Assembly: GCA_965221105.1 (NCBI GenBank)
Contig: OZ244871.1
Span: 2,046,001-2,110,000 of the forward strand
DNA: 64,000 bases
Direction of reading: 5' to 3'
Source: GM7GCV1 sp965221105
GTDB taxonomy: Bacteria > Pseudomonadota > Gammaproteobacteria > Pseudomonadales > GM7GCV1
Below are positions 42,902-52,048 of the stretch, in pieces (position 1 is the stretch's first letter; the number at the start of each line of letters is the position of its first letter). Below the pieces are notes generated by a model. That model did no database searches. It saw only the letters and a list, made by a program, of their open reading frames with translations, and was not told the origin of the DNA. The position numbers were made by a program, and so were the translations under genes.

Positions 42902-43990
42902 GTGAGCAGAAACTTCCTGGTCATGTCTGGCGGTACCGGAGGACATGTCTATCCGGCGCTCAGTTTTGCCTGTCTGGCTCGGGATCGCGGCCATCGGGTG
43001 AATTGGCTGGGCACACAACAGGGGTTGGAGGCGCGCGCTGTCCCGGCACAGGATATCGAGCTCAATACCATTGACATCGCTGGAATACGGGGCAAGGGCC
43101 TGCTCAGCCTGAAAAGTGCCCCGCTCAAGGTTGTACGGGCTGTATTTCAGGCGCTGGGAATAATTCATCGGGTTCAACCGGATCTGGTGATAGGTTTTGG
43201 CGGATACACTGCCGGTCCAGGCGGCATTGCGAGTAAGCTGGCGCGAGTGCCCCTGGTGATTCACGAACAGAATGCGGTCGCAGGAGTGACCAACAAAATC
43301 CTGAGACACTTTGCCGACCGGGCGCTCTGCGCCTTTGATCAGGCACTGTTCGGTGCTGAGGTGGTTGGTAACCCGGTACGTGCCGAACTGACCGAACTGC
43401 TGAATGACGAACCAGATGCAGGTTCGGAGGACGCCCAGTCCACCAGAAACACCGCCAATCTTCTGGTGGTGGGCGGCAGCCTGGGAGCAAGATTCTTGAA
43501 CCAGTCACTGCCGGAAATTCTGGCGACTGTCCCCGGCGAGCTCCTCCCCAAGATTCGCCATCAATCCGGAGATGCCCTGTTTGATGAGACTCTGGAAGCC
43601 TACCGGAAAGCCGGGATCGAAGCCGTGGTGGAGCCCTTTATTGAGGATATGGCTTCCGCATATCGATGGGCAGACCTGGCGATATGCCGGGCAGGTGCCA
43701 TGACAGTTTCGGAGCTGGCCGTAGCGGGGCTTCCGGCAATCCTGATTCCCTTTCCCCACGCCGTGGATGATCACCAGACAGCCAATGCGAACGTGCTGGC
43801 GCAGCAGTGTGCGGCGCTGATCTATCAGCAACACGAAGAAGACCTGCAACGACTGGCACATCTTTTAGCCGGATTACTGGCTGAACCCTCGCGTCTGAAT
43901 TCAATGGCACGGCGGGTTCGCTCGCTGGCGGTTCCGGATGCTGCGCAGAGAATTCTTGAAGTCTGTGAGGAGGTCGCTGATGCAGCCTGA
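42902..43990 (+). CDS. murG: Lipid II synthase MurG
   Basis: Membrane-associated GT28 glycosyltransferase that adds GlcNAc to Lipid I. The 362 residues begin at GTG 42902 and carry the first glycine-rich loop MSGGTGGHVYPAL, a second GGYTAGPGG, HEQNAVAGVTN and the UDP-GlcNAc site CRAGAMTVSELAVAGLPAILIPFPHAVDDHQ region. It begins two bases after ftsW and overlaps murC by 11 nt. Confidence 0.98.
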   Translation: MSRNFLVMSGGTGGHVYPALSFACLARDRGHRVNWLGTQQGLEARAVPAQDIELNTIDIAGIRGKGLLSLKSAPLKVVRAVFQALGIIHRVQPDLVIGFGGYTAGPGGIASKLARVPLVIHEQNAVAGVTNKILRHFADRALCAFDQALFGAEVVGNPVRAELTELLNDEPDAGSEDAQSTRNTANLLVVGGSLGARFLNQSLPEILATVPGELLPKIRHQSGDALFDETLEAYRKAGIEAVVEPFIEDMASAYRWADLAICRAGAMTVSELAVAGLPAILIPFPHAVDDHQTANANVLAQQCAALIYQQHEEDLQRLAHLLAGLLAEPSRLNSMARRVRSLAVPDAAQRILEVCEEVADAA

Positions 43991-45404
43991 TGGCCCCCTG
44001 TACATACCGGAGATGCGACGCATCAAGCGCATTCATTTTATTGGCATCGGTGGAGCCGGAATGTGTGGTATCGCTGAGGTGCTGAAGAATCAGGGCTATA
44101 TCATCTCAGGTTCCGACCTGCGGCGATCCGCTACAACGCAGCGGCTCGCGGATGCGGGGGTCCAGGTGCACCTGGGACACGATCCGGAGCATGTGACCGG
44201 CGCTCACGTCGTCGTCGTGAGTGGCGCCATCATGGCGGACAATCCTGAATATCAGCGTGCCCAGAAACTGCGGATACCCACAGTCTCGCGCGCTGAAATG
44301 CTGGTCGAACTCATGCGTTTCCGCCACAGTATCGCGGTGGCGGGTACGCACGGAAAAACCACGACAACCAGCCTCATCGCATCAATCCTGGGTCAGGCAG
44401 GGCTTGATCCTACATTTGTTGTTGGCGGCCTGGTCAAGTCTGCCGATGCCAATGCAGGCTTGGGGGCCAGCAGGTATCTGGTTGCGGAAGCAGACGAGTC
44501 CGATGCTTCCTTTCTGCATCTGCAGCCAATGGTTGCAGTGGTCACCAATATTGATGCCGATCACATGGATGCCTATGGTGGGGATTTCGGCAAGCTGCAG
44601 GATACCTTTGTGGAATTTTTGCATAACCTGCCGTTCTACGGACTGGCAGTGATGTGCGCCGATGATCCGGAACTGGCCGAGATATTCCCTCAAGTGAATC
44701 GCCCCTTCCTGACCTACGGGTTTTCCGAGAATGCCGACTACCGCGTTCTGGAGTATGCGCAGACCGGCAACCATACGGATTTTGCCCTCAGTCGCCCCGG
44801 TGACCTGCCAGATATCGAAGCGCGAATCCGCATGCCCGGGGCACACAATGTGCTCAATGCCAGTGCTGCCGTTGCCGTCACTTCGGATGAGGGAATTGCT
44901 GACACGCACATTGTTGCCGGACTGGAAGTATTCAGCGGTGTTGCCCGCCGCTTTGAAATCCTCGGCGAATACGATGTGGACGGCGGCTCGCCAGCCATGC
45001 TGGTGGACGATTACGGTCACCACCCCAAGGAGGTGTCGGTGACTATTGCGGCAATTCGTGGAGGCTATCCGGACAAGCGCCTGGTGATGGTTTTTCAGCC
45101 CCACAGGTACACCCGAACCCGCGATCTTTACGACGATTTTGTCCAGGTCCTTTCCACCGTAGATGTCCTCGTCATGATCCCGGTCTACGCGGCCGGGGAA
45201 TCGCCCATACCCGGAGCAGACAGCCGCCAGCTCTGCCACAGCATACGTCAGCAGGGGTTGGTTGACCCCATACACATCGCCAATATTGAGGATGTGCCCG
45301 ACCTGATTGCCGGTCTGGTTCGCAGCGATGATCTGGTGATTACCCAAGGCGCAGGCAGTGTCAATCAGCTGGCCAGGACACTTCAGAACAGGAGGCTACG
45401 CTGA
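43980..45404 (+). CDS. murC: UDP-MurNAc:L-alanine ligase MurC
   Basis: Adds the first L-alanine to UDP-MurNAc. The 474 residues show the N-terminal FIGIGGAGMCGIAEVL, ATP loop AGTHGKTTTTSL, catalytic VAEADESDASFL and DDYGHHPKEV. The ATG at 43980 lies inside the end of murG; the frame is open to 43938 but those residues are not family-like. Its TGA overlaps the ddlB ATG (TGATG). Confidence 0.98.
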   Translation: MQPDGPLYIPEMRRIKRIHFIGIGGAGMCGIAEVLKNQGYIISGSDLRRSATTQRLADAGVQVHLGHDPEHVTGAHVVVVSGAIMADNPEYQRAQKLRIPTVSRAEMLVELMRFRHSIAVAGTHGKTTTTSLIASILGQAGLDPTFVVGGLVKSADANAGLGASRYLVAEADESDASFLHLQPMVAVVTNIDADHMDAYGGDFGKLQDTFVEFLHNLPFYGLAVMCADDPELAEIFPQVNRPFLTYGFSENADYRVLEYAQTGNHTDFALSRPGDLPDIEARIRMPGAHNVLNASAAVAVTSDEGIADTHIVAGLEVFSGVARRFEILGEYDVDGGSPAMLVDDYGHHPKEVSVTIAAIRGGYPDKRLVMVFQPHRYTRTRDLYDDFVQVLSTVDVLVMIPVYAAGESPIPGADSRQLCHSIRQQGLVDPIHIANIEDVPDLIAGLVRSDDLVITQGAGSVNQLARTLQNRRLR

Positions 45405-46354
45405 TGGGCGCAGACTCCCGCAGAGACTACGGAAAGGTCGGTGTCCTGTGTGGTGGACGCTCGGCTGAAAGAGATATTTCCCTCAGAAGTGGTGAGGCGG
45501 TCTGCAGGGCACTGCAGGCAGCAGGGGTCGATACCCGGTTACTTGATATTGGGGACAACCCGGTGGATCAGCTGAAACAGGTATCGATCGACCGCGCCTT
45601 TCCCCTGCTGCACGGTACCGGCGGAGAGGACGGCAGAATTCAGGCGCTGCTCGAGGCACTGAAGATCCCGTACGTCGGCAGCGGCGTTGCTGCATCTGCA
45701 CTGGCGATCGACAAGTTTCGTACCAAGCTGTTGTGGCAGGGGAGAGGGTTGCCGACCGCCAGGTTCGAGCTTCTGACCGATGATTCGGACTGGGCTGCTG
45801 TGCTGCACCGGTTGGGTGGCAAGGTGATGGTGAAGCCCTCCTGCGAAGGCTCCAGTCTGGGGATGACGGGAGCCGCCTCCGTCGAGATGCTGGGACAGGC
45901 ATATTCACTGGCCCGGCAATATGATCCGACAGTGATTGCTGAACGCTGGCTTTCCGGGCGTGAATTTTCTGTGGCCATCGTCGGACAGGAGGCCTTGCCT
46001 GCCATCGAACTGCAGACTGATCAGGAATTTTACACCTACGACGCCAAATACCTGTCTGAGCAAACCAGGTATCTGTGCCCTGCGCCCCTTGAGGATCAGG
46101 TGCTTGAAGAGATAAACCGGCTGAGCCTGAATGCATTCAACTGCCTGGGATGTCGTGGATGGGCGCGCGTTGATCTGATGATGGACGAATCGGGTCTGTT
46201 AATGCTGCTGGAGGTGAACACCATTCCGGGGATGACTGACCACAGCCTGGTGCCCAGGTCTGCGCGTGAGGCTGGAATGGACATGTCAGCGCTCTGTGAG
46301 CGCATTCTGATGCTCTCTCTGGAATTTCCGCAGTGGGCGGAGGTTCACTCATGA
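45404..46354 (+). CDS. ddlB: D-alanine:D-alanine ligase Ddl
   Basis: ATP-grasp ligase forming D-Ala-D-Ala for MurF. The 316 residues show GGRSAERDISLRSG, PLLHGTGGEDGRIQ, VMVKPSCEGSSLGM, EFSVAIVG and the C-terminal LEVNTIPGMTDHSLVP with the metal and ligase loops. It is located in the dcw cluster as DdlB. It overlaps murC by one base and ftsQ by four. Confidence 0.98.
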   Translation: MGADSRRDYGKVGVLCGGRSAERDISLRSGEAVCRALQAAGVDTRLLDIGDNPVDQLKQVSIDRAFPLLHGTGGEDGRIQALLEALKIPYVGSGVAASALAIDKFRTKLLWQGRGLPTARFELLTDDSDWAAVLHRLGGKVMVKPSCEGSSLGMTGAASVEMLGQAYSLARQYDPTVIAERWLSGREFSVAIVGQEALPAIELQTDQEFYTYDAKYLSEQTRYLCPAPLEDQVLEEINRLSLNAFNCLGCRGWARVDLMMDESGLLMLLEVNTIPGMTDHSLVPRSAREAGMDMSALCERILMLSLEFPQWAEVHS

Positions 46355-47214
46355 CTGCCGCCCGCAGACCCAAAAAGAACGTTCGTCCACGTCGAGGTAC
46401 CGAGGGTCCCGGACTTCTGGCCCGGGGCTTTCGCCGGACACTCAGCGCACTCAGGGTCGCCCTGGTTGTGGGTGTGCTGCTGGGCCTGGTGACAGGCGTC
46501 TACGCTGCACTGCCGTACTTCAATCCACCCATCAGCCAGGTACTGGTAGAAGGCGATCTGCTGAGACTTGATCGTGGCAAACTCAGAGCAGCAATTTTTG
46601 AACACCTCGACACCGGAATCATTGGTTTGGATATTGGCCGCTTGAACAGCGAGATAGAGCGCGTGCCCTGGGTCGAGTCTGTGGAGGTCGTGAAAGAGTT
46701 TCCGTCCACCCTGCGGGTTCGTGTTACAGAAGCGCGTGCGATCGCAGTCTGGAACGGCTCGGGGTATTTCAGTGATCGGGGCCGTTTTATCGAAACCGAA
46801 CCCTTCGCAGATCTCGCGCACCTGCCCATGTTGAGCTCGCCAAAATCCGAACCCGGTTCAGAATCTGGCGCACGCCAGGCCCTTGAGATGTTTCATCTGC
46901 TGAACTCGGTGGTTCTGGCGTCAGATCAACGTATCCTGGCACTGGACCAGGATGCATCCGGCGGCTGGATTATGACTTGGGGAAACGGCCTCACCATCAA
47001 CATGGGTCGCGCTGACCATCTTGATCGGATTCGCCACGTGATGGCAGCTTGGAAGCGCCTCCCGGACCAGCAGAGAGTCGCTCTGCGGCACATTGATGCC
47101 CGCTATGACAATGGCATTGCTGTCCGCACCCACAGCCCTTGGCCGGCTGCAGCAAGTGCGGCGGATCAGCGGGCCACCCCGCCCAAAGATGTCCAGCCAA
47201 AACCGCTGGGTTAG
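46351..47214 (+). CDS. ftsQ: Cell division protein FtsQ
   Basis: Bitopic scaffold of the FtsQLB complex. From the ATG at 46351 there are 287 residues: a basic cytoplasmic tail, one membrane segment (about 33-54), a POTRA domain (ISQVLVEGDLLRLDRGKLRAA) and the FtsQ beta domain (VPWVESVEVVKEFPSTLRVRVTEARAIAVW region). The C-terminus is proline- and alanine-rich. Start overlaps the ddlB stop as ATGA. Confidence 0.96.
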   Translation: MTAARRPKKNVRPRRGTEGPGLLARGFRRTLSALRVALVVGVLLGLVTGVYAALPYFNPPISQVLVEGDLLRLDRGKLRAAIFEHLDTGIIGLDIGRLNSEIERVPWVESVEVVKEFPSTLRVRVTEARAIAVWNGSGYFSDRGRFIETEPFADLAHLPMLSSPKSEPGSESGARQALEMFHLLNSVVLASDQRILALDQDASGGWIMTWGNGLTINMGRADHLDRIRHVMAAWKRLPDQQRVALRHIDARYDNGIAVRTHSPWPAAASAADQRATPPKDVQPKPLG

Positions 47215-47236
47215 TCAGATACAGGTCCAGGAATCC

Positions 47237-48469
47237 ATGAGCACATCATCTGAAGGCAACGTGATTGTAGGACTCGATATTGGCACATCCAAGGTGGTCG
47301 CCATTGTCGCAGAGCTGGGTTCAGGCGGAGATCTCGAAATTGTTGGCATAGGCTCGCACCGCTCCAGCGGAATGAAAAAGGGCGCGGTTGTAGACATAGA
47401 GTCGACTGTCCAGAGTATCCAGCGTGCCATCGAGGAAGCCGAGCTCATGGCTGGATGCACTATACACTCGGTCTACGCTGGCATTGCCGGAAGTCATATT
47501 CGCAGCATGAATTCAAACGGCATAGTCGCCATACGCGACAGAGAAGTCTATGAACTCGATCTTGATCGGGTTATTGACGCCGCCCAGGCGGTTGCGATTC
47601 CGGCAGACCAGAAAATCCTGCATGTCCTTCCCCAGGAATACCAGATTGATGATCAGGACGGGGTCAGGCAGCCACTGGGCATGTTCGGTGTCAGGCTCGA
47701 GGCCAAGGTTCATCTCGTCACCTGTGCAGTGAATGCCATGCAGAACATCGAAAAGTGCATTCATCGCTGCGGTCTCGAAGTGGACGAAATCATTCTGGAG
47801 CAGGTTGCCTCAAGCCATGCAGTGTTGACAGAAGACGAGAAGGAACTCGGAGTCTGTATGGCGGATATCGGCGGTGGTACAACTGATATTGCTGTGTTCA
47901 CTCAGGGTGCTATCCGGCATACAGGTGTGATTCCAATCGCGGGCGACCAGGTGACCAATGATATTGCCATTGCCTTGCGGACACCCACCCAGCATGCCGA
48001 AGAACTCAAGATCAAATACGCCTGCGCACTCGCCAGCATTACCAGGCCGGAAGAGACCATCAAGGTTCCCGGAGTTGGTGACCGTCCGGCGCGGGATTTG
48101 TCGCGACAGGCGCTCGCGGAAGTGGTTGAGCCACGGTACGAGGAGCTGTTTAACCTGGTTCAGGCGGAACTGCGCCGCTCGGGCTTTGAGGAGTTGCTGG
48201 CGGGTGGCGTGGTACTCACCGGAGGAACATCCAAGATGGAAGGCGCAGTCGAACTTGCTGAGGAAATCTTTCACATGCCGGTACGTCTCGGTGTTCCGCA
48301 CAGCATTACTGGCCTCAGGGATATTGTGGCCAACACCATTTATGCAACTGGCGTTGGCCTGCTCAAATACGGGGTTGAGAATGCCGAGAGAGGGCGCAGC
48401 CAGGTTTCACCGTTGTCAGGAGAGCGCCTGCTTGATCGGATTACACATTGGTTCAAAGGGAAGTTCTAG
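47237..48469 (+). CDS. ftsA: Actin-like division protein FtsA
   Basis: Membrane tether of FtsZ and recruiter of late divisome proteins. The 410 residues have the actin-type phosphate loops (VGLDIGTSKVVAIVAE, then MADIGGGTTDIAVF), the FtsA-specific 1C domain, VVLTGGTSKMEG, and a C-terminal amphipathic tail (LLDRITHWFKGKF) for membrane binding. The ATG at 47237 begins the conserved protein; an open frame extends upstream within ftsQ. Confidence 0.98.
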   Translation: MSTSSEGNVIVGLDIGTSKVVAIVAELGSGGDLEIVGIGSHRSSGMKKGAVVDIESTVQSIQRAIEEAELMAGCTIHSVYAGIAGSHIRSMNSNGIVAIRDREVYELDLDRVIDAAQAVAIPADQKILHVLPQEYQIDDQDGVRQPLGMFGVRLEAKVHLVTCAVNAMQNIEKCIHRCGLEVDEIILEQVASSHAVLTEDEKELGVCMADIGGGTTDIAVFTQGAIRHTGVIPIAGDQVTNDIAIALRTPTQHAEELKIKYACALASITRPEETIKVPGVGDRPARDLSRQALAEVVEPRYEELFNLVQAELRRSGFEELLAGGVVLTGGTSKMEGAVELAEEIFHMPVRLGVPHSITGLRDIVANTIYATGVGLLKYGVENAERGRSQVSPLSGERLLDRITHWFKGKF

Positions 48470-48553
48470 TGGATGGCGGATGAAGGTCAGCGAATCTGGA
48501 CGTTCCACATATGATTCTACGCATGTATTTCACACAACCGGGAGGAAAGCAAC

Positions 48554-49711
48554 ATGTTTGAACTCGTAGATGCAGTGCCGCAGAGCGCGGTGATTAAGGT
48601 GATCGGTGTCGGTGGAGGCGGCGGGAACGCTGTGCGGCACATGATCGACAACAAGGTGGAAGGTGTGGAATTCATCTGCGCCAATACCGATTCCCAGGCA
48701 CTGAAGGATATGGAATCCTGCACAACACTCCAATTGGGGGGTAATGTCACCAAGGGGCTGGGAGCTGGGGCAAATCCCGAAATTGGCCGTCAGTCGGCCT
48801 TGGAGGACCGCGACCGGATTGCCGATTTGCTCGCAGATGCTGATATGGTGTTTATCACTGCAGGCATGGGTGGAGGCACTGGAACCGGCGGGGCACCCGT
48901 CGTCGCCAGTGTGACCCAGGAGCTGGGAATTCTGACGGTTGCGGTCGTTACCCGCCCGTTCTCGTTTGAGGGCGAAAAGCGCACGGCGATTGCCGACAAA
49001 GGCCTGGCCGAACTCGCGGACTCGGTAGACTCCCTGATTACGATTCCCAACGAGAAGCTGCTCTCGGTTCTGGGTAAGGACGTCAGCCTGTACAATGCGT
49101 TTGCCAAAGCCAACGATGTTCTGCAGGGTGCGGTTCAGGGCATTACGAATCTGATTATCCGACCGGGGTTGATCAATGTCGACTTTGCCGATGTGAAAAC
49201 AGTGATGGGCGAGATGGGTATGGCGATGATGGGAACCGGTTACGGCGAGGGGGAGAATCGTGCTCGTGACGCAGCCGAGGCTGCGCTGCGTAGTCCTCTG
49301 CTGGATGATATCGATTTCCAGGGTGCCAGAAGTATTCTGGTCAACATCACGGCTGGCCCGGATCTCAATCTCGGAGAGTTCTCTGAAGTGGGCAATACCG
49401 TGAAGGGATTTGCATCGGATAACGCCACAGTGGTAGTAGGTACCGTCATCGACGAAAACCATGGTGATAGTCTTCGCGTCACCGTTGTTGCCGCAGGCTT
49501 GGATGCTGATCGCACGCCGAAGAAGGTGGTTGATAACACGGCTGGGAATACTGCGGCCGAAAGACCTGATTCAGACTACTATGAGCTGGACATACCCACG
49601 ATCATTCGTGACCGGCGGGGTAATACGGCGTTGGCCGAAAAAGTACCGGAACCACCTGGAGATATGGAGTATCTGGATGTCCCTGCATTTTTGCGTCGCC
49701 AGGCCGATTAA
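48554..49711 (+). CDS. ftsZ: Tubulin-like division GTPase FtsZ
   Basis: Forms the Z-ring. At 385 residues it has VIGVGGGGGNAV, the tubulin signature GGGTGTGGAP (about 105-114), the synergy-loop NVDFADVKTVM and the conserved C-terminal peptide DYYELDIPTIIR-like linker ending in DVPAFLRRQAD, which binds FtsA and ZipA. The ATG follows a strong GGAGGAAAG site. An 84-nt spacer separates it from ftsA. Confidence 0.99.
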   Translation: MFELVDAVPQSAVIKVIGVGGGGGNAVRHMIDNKVEGVEFICANTDSQALKDMESCTTLQLGGNVTKGLGAGANPEIGRQSALEDRDRIADLLADADMVFITAGMGGGTGTGGAPVVASVTQELGILTVAVVTRPFSFEGEKRTAIADKGLAELADSVDSLITIPNEKLLSVLGKDVSLYNAFAKANDVLQGAVQGITNLIIRPGLINVDFADVKTVMGEMGMAMMGTGYGEGENRARDAAEAALRSPLLDDIDFQGARSILVNITAGPDLNLGEFSEVGNTVKGFASDNATVVVGTVIDENHGDSLRVTVVAAGLDADRTPKKVVDNTAGNTAAERPDSDYYELDIPTIIRDRRGNTALAEKVPEPPGDMEYLDVPAFLRRQAD

Positions 49712-50184
49712 GCTTCTGTAGCCGGGTTTACGGCATCTTGGAGGGTGTTCCTGGTTCCAGATCTGTCCCCTCAGACCAGGAACACGCCAGGATTCGGGGG
49801 GCAGATACACTCGACTCGGTTCACATCGGAGCCCGGTGATTACTTCGATGTGAGCCAAGTCGGCGTTCAAACGGTTCGAAACCCTTCACTACTGCAGTCA
49901 GCCAGTCACAGTGCCGGTTTTTGCAGAAACTGAATTGTCCGCTGTTGCTGAACCGGCGGTGTTGCTCCGGAACAGCAGAGAAGCGGGTCATGACGTGTGA
50001 ACTTGTTCGCCTAATCAAGGACTTGGTGAAACCGGGTGGAATACTGACAAGGTGCACGGACACTCACATCTGAATGGGTTCACAGAGCCTTTTCGGCTGC
50101 TCCAGGAGCGGCACGTGCGTCTGTCACCGGCTGGCTCCATCCGGTGGCAGGAAGAGAAGGATCGATACTTCGGCGCACAGCGCA
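49712..50184. other. Region between ftsZ and the hicBA terminator
   Basis: No gene is seen. The main element is a perfect 11-bp inverted repeat, GTGTTCCTGGT (49745-49755) and ACCAGGAACAC (49775-49785), with a 19-nt loop, about 35 nt after the ftsZ stop. It could end ftsZ transcription, but no T-tract follows. The remaining sequence has no family resemblance on either strand. Confidence 0.45.
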
Positions 50185-50210
50185 TAAAAAAGCCACCCCG
50201 AAGGGTGGCT
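50185..50210 (-). terminator. Rho-independent terminator of hicAB
   Basis: On the minus strand AGCCACCC-TTCG-GGGTGGCT is followed by TTTTTT. It lies 22 nt past the hicB stop, giving the inserted module its own transcriptional end and protecting ftsZ from antisense reading. Confidence 0.85.
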
Positions 50211-50231
50211 GTGCAGGTGCACCACTCTGCA

Positions 50232-50462
50232 TCAGGTAAAAGATGCGATTTCATCAGCCGTCAACCGCCGACCCTTGGGTTCAGGAATCGGGTTTCCAAA
50301 TTCCCGTCCCACATCGAGATCACCCTCAATGGCCTCAGACACACTGGCTAAGGCCTCCTGCGGGGTATCACCATGGGCCATACACGACCGCAGTTCCGGA
50401 ACGTCAGCGATATAGACCTGATCCTCATCGCTCCAGAAAATGGTAATTTCGTACTTGTGCAT
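50232..50462 (-). CDS. hicB: HicB-family antitoxin
   Basis: A 76-residue HicB-type antitoxin. The partial RNase H-like fold is recognisable (HKYEITIFWSDEDQVYIADV, then HGDTPQEALASVSEAI), ending with IPEPKGRRL. There is no obvious helix-turn-helix C-terminus, so autoregulation would use another surface. The ATG at 50462 follows GGGAG in the end of hicA, with two bases between the genes. Toxin-first order is the usual hicAB arrangement. Confidence 0.9.
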   Translation of the reverse strand: MHKYEITIFWSDEDQVYIADVPELRSCMAHGDTPQEALASVSEAIEGDLDVGREFGNPIPEPKGRRLTADEIASFT

Positions 50463-50464
50463 GA

Positions 50465-50716
50465 TCACTGATCTCCCAGGTTGTGTTGTTGGATAGAGTT
50501 CCGAACCTGCCGAACCTGGTACGGCATGACTTTTCCGCGCCTGTTCTGCAAGTTGATTCTTTGCTCGATGTCGTCCTTCTTATAGATGTGGTGACTGCCC
50601 TGGATCCTGAGCCCGAAACCCAGTCGTTCCAGGAGTCTGCACATGTCGTTGAAGGCTCTATTCGCATCAGACCTTCCGCTCAGGATGCGCTCCATGAGCG
50701 TATCATGTTTTCCCAT
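50465..50716 (-). CDS. hicA: HicA-family mRNA interferase toxin
   Basis: An 83-residue HicA-type toxin, a dsRBD-fold ribonuclease. The catalytic histidine lies in the family motif GSHHIY, and KVMPYQVRQVRNSI is the conserved C-terminal helix. The N-terminal extension of about 25 residues (GKHDTLMERILSGRSDAN) is shared by one HicA subgroup. The ATG at 50716 has a GGAGA site; an open frame extends upstream to 50803 without family character. Toxicity is inferred; all key residues visible are intact. Confidence 0.9.
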   Translation of the reverse strand: MGKHDTLMERILSGRSDANRAFNDMCRLLERLGFGLRIQGSHHIYKKDDIEQRINLQNRRGKVMPYQVRQVRNSIQQHNLGDQ

Positions 50717-51030
50717 GATGGATGTCTCCAAAAAAAATCCGGAGACACAGAGCCCCGAGGGGATGCATATCCCCAGCGGGTGAGACAGATTGAAACAGGA
50801 CACCAGGCCAGAGGCCTCGCTGATTTTCGGGTGCCGCGCAACATGGCGTCAGCCATGGCTTGATCAGCTTTCAAAGACTCAACCCAGACTGGAGTTGACA
50901 CAGTAGAGCAAGGCCGTTGTCCGCCCGGCGGAGCGGGGTGTCAAGCACAATACTGCGAAAAAATAGCATCAGCAGCCCTGCACCACTGGAGTGGTATTGG
51001 CGGCGGAGCCACCGCCGACATTCTTTAGTA
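50717..51030. other. Divergent region between hicA and lpxC
   Basis: No gene is seen. It contains a perfect inverted repeat ACCACT-GG-AGTGGT (50982-50995), a GC-rich GGCGG-N8-CCGCC hairpin immediately after it, and TTGACA-like hexamers on both strands (50895-50900 plus; 50939-50944 minus) that could belong to hicA or antisense promoters. Confidence 0.4.
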
Positions 51031-51060
51031 CTGTCAATTTCCATATATCTTGCATAGAAT
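51031..51060 (+). promoter_or_regulatory. Putative promoter of lpxC
   Basis: CTGTCA, 18 nt, TAGAAT, about 48 nt before the lpxC ATG. The module insertion makes an independent lpxC promoter necessary. Confidence 0.45.
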
Positions 51061-51107
51061 AGTCACTTTGACCCACAAATTCACAGTATGTGAGGAGCCA
51101 CTGGGCG

Positions 51108-52022
51108 ATGATCCGCCAACGAACATTAAAGAATGTGATTCGGGCCACGGGCGTTGGTTTGCATACCGGTCAGAAAATCAGGCTCACTCTCGCACCTGCT
51201 CCAGTCGATCACGGCATAGTGTTCCGCCGTGTCGATCTTGATCCCGCAGTGGAGATTCAGGCGCACGCTGGGCAGGTCGGTGATACCACTCTGTCGACTT
51301 CTCTGGGTACCGGAGAGGCTCGCGTGTCGACTGTCGAGCATCTGCTGTCCGCCATGGCGGGCATCGGTATTGATAATGCGGTCATTGAAGTTGATGGTCC
51401 GGAGGTCCCGCTTATGGATGGCAGTGCAGGGCCCTTTGTGTTCCTGCTGCAGTCAAGTGGTATTGTGGATCAGGACGCACCCAAGAAATTTATTCGCATT
51501 GTCCGCAAAGTTCGCGTGGAAGATGGAGACAAGCACGCAACCTTCCTGCCATTTGACGGTTTTAAAGTTGCCTTTTCGATTGATTTTGATCACCCGGTAT
51601 TTCAGGGTCGACCGCTCAAATCCGAGGTGGACTTCTCTACGACCTCATATGTCAAAGAAGTAAGCCGGGCACGAACCTTTGGATTTGTGCACGAGTTTGA
51701 ATATATGCGCTCCAAAGGATTGGCACGAGGTGCCAGCGTTGACAACGCTATTGCTGTTGATGAGTACAGTATTCTCAATGAAGATGGACTCAGGTATGAA
51801 GATGAGTTCGTCAAACATAAAATTCTGGATGCCATTGGTGATCTCTATCTTCTTGGCAGCAGTCTGATTGGAGAATTCAGGGCACATAAATCGGGCCATG
51901 CTCTCAACAACCTTCTGCTCCGCGCACTGCTTGCAGAGAAAGATGCCTGGCGGGTTGTAACCTTCGATCGGGTTGAAGACGCGCCTATCTCGTATGTTCA
52001 ACCGGTTCTCGGAACTGTATAG
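51108..52022 (+). CDS. lpxC: UDP-3-O-acyl-N-acetylglucosamine deacetylase LpxC
   Basis: Zinc amidase catalysing the committed step of lipid A synthesis. The 304 residues contain the zinc ligands in VEHLLSAM and in KHKILDAIGD, plus the DGSAGPF catalytic glutamate region and the C-terminal HALNN histidine. The ATG at 51108 follows GAGGAG; an upstream in-frame GTG at 51090 lacks family character. The usual ftsZ neighbour is now separated by hicAB. Confidence 0.98.
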   Translation: MIRQRTLKNVIRATGVGLHTGQKIRLTLAPAPVDHGIVFRRVDLDPAVEIQAHAGQVGDTTLSTSLGTGEARVSTVEHLLSAMAGIGIDNAVIEVDGPEVPLMDGSAGPFVFLLQSSGIVDQDAPKKFIRIVRKVRVEDGDKHATFLPFDGFKVAFSIDFDHPVFQGRPLKSEVDFSTTSYVKEVSRARTFGFVHEFEYMRSKGLARGASVDNAIAVDEYSILNEDGLRYEDEFVKHKILDAIGDLYLLGSSLIGEFRAHKSGHALNNLLLRALLAEKDAWRVVTFDRVEDAPISYVQPVLGTV

Positions 52023-52048
52023 CAGGTCAGGTTTGCTTCAGGGAAACC

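Noticed and set aside
49745..49785. 11-bp inverted repeat after ftsZ as a certain terminator
   Set aside because: The stem is perfect, but the loop is long and no T-tract follows, so it is only mentioned in the region entry.
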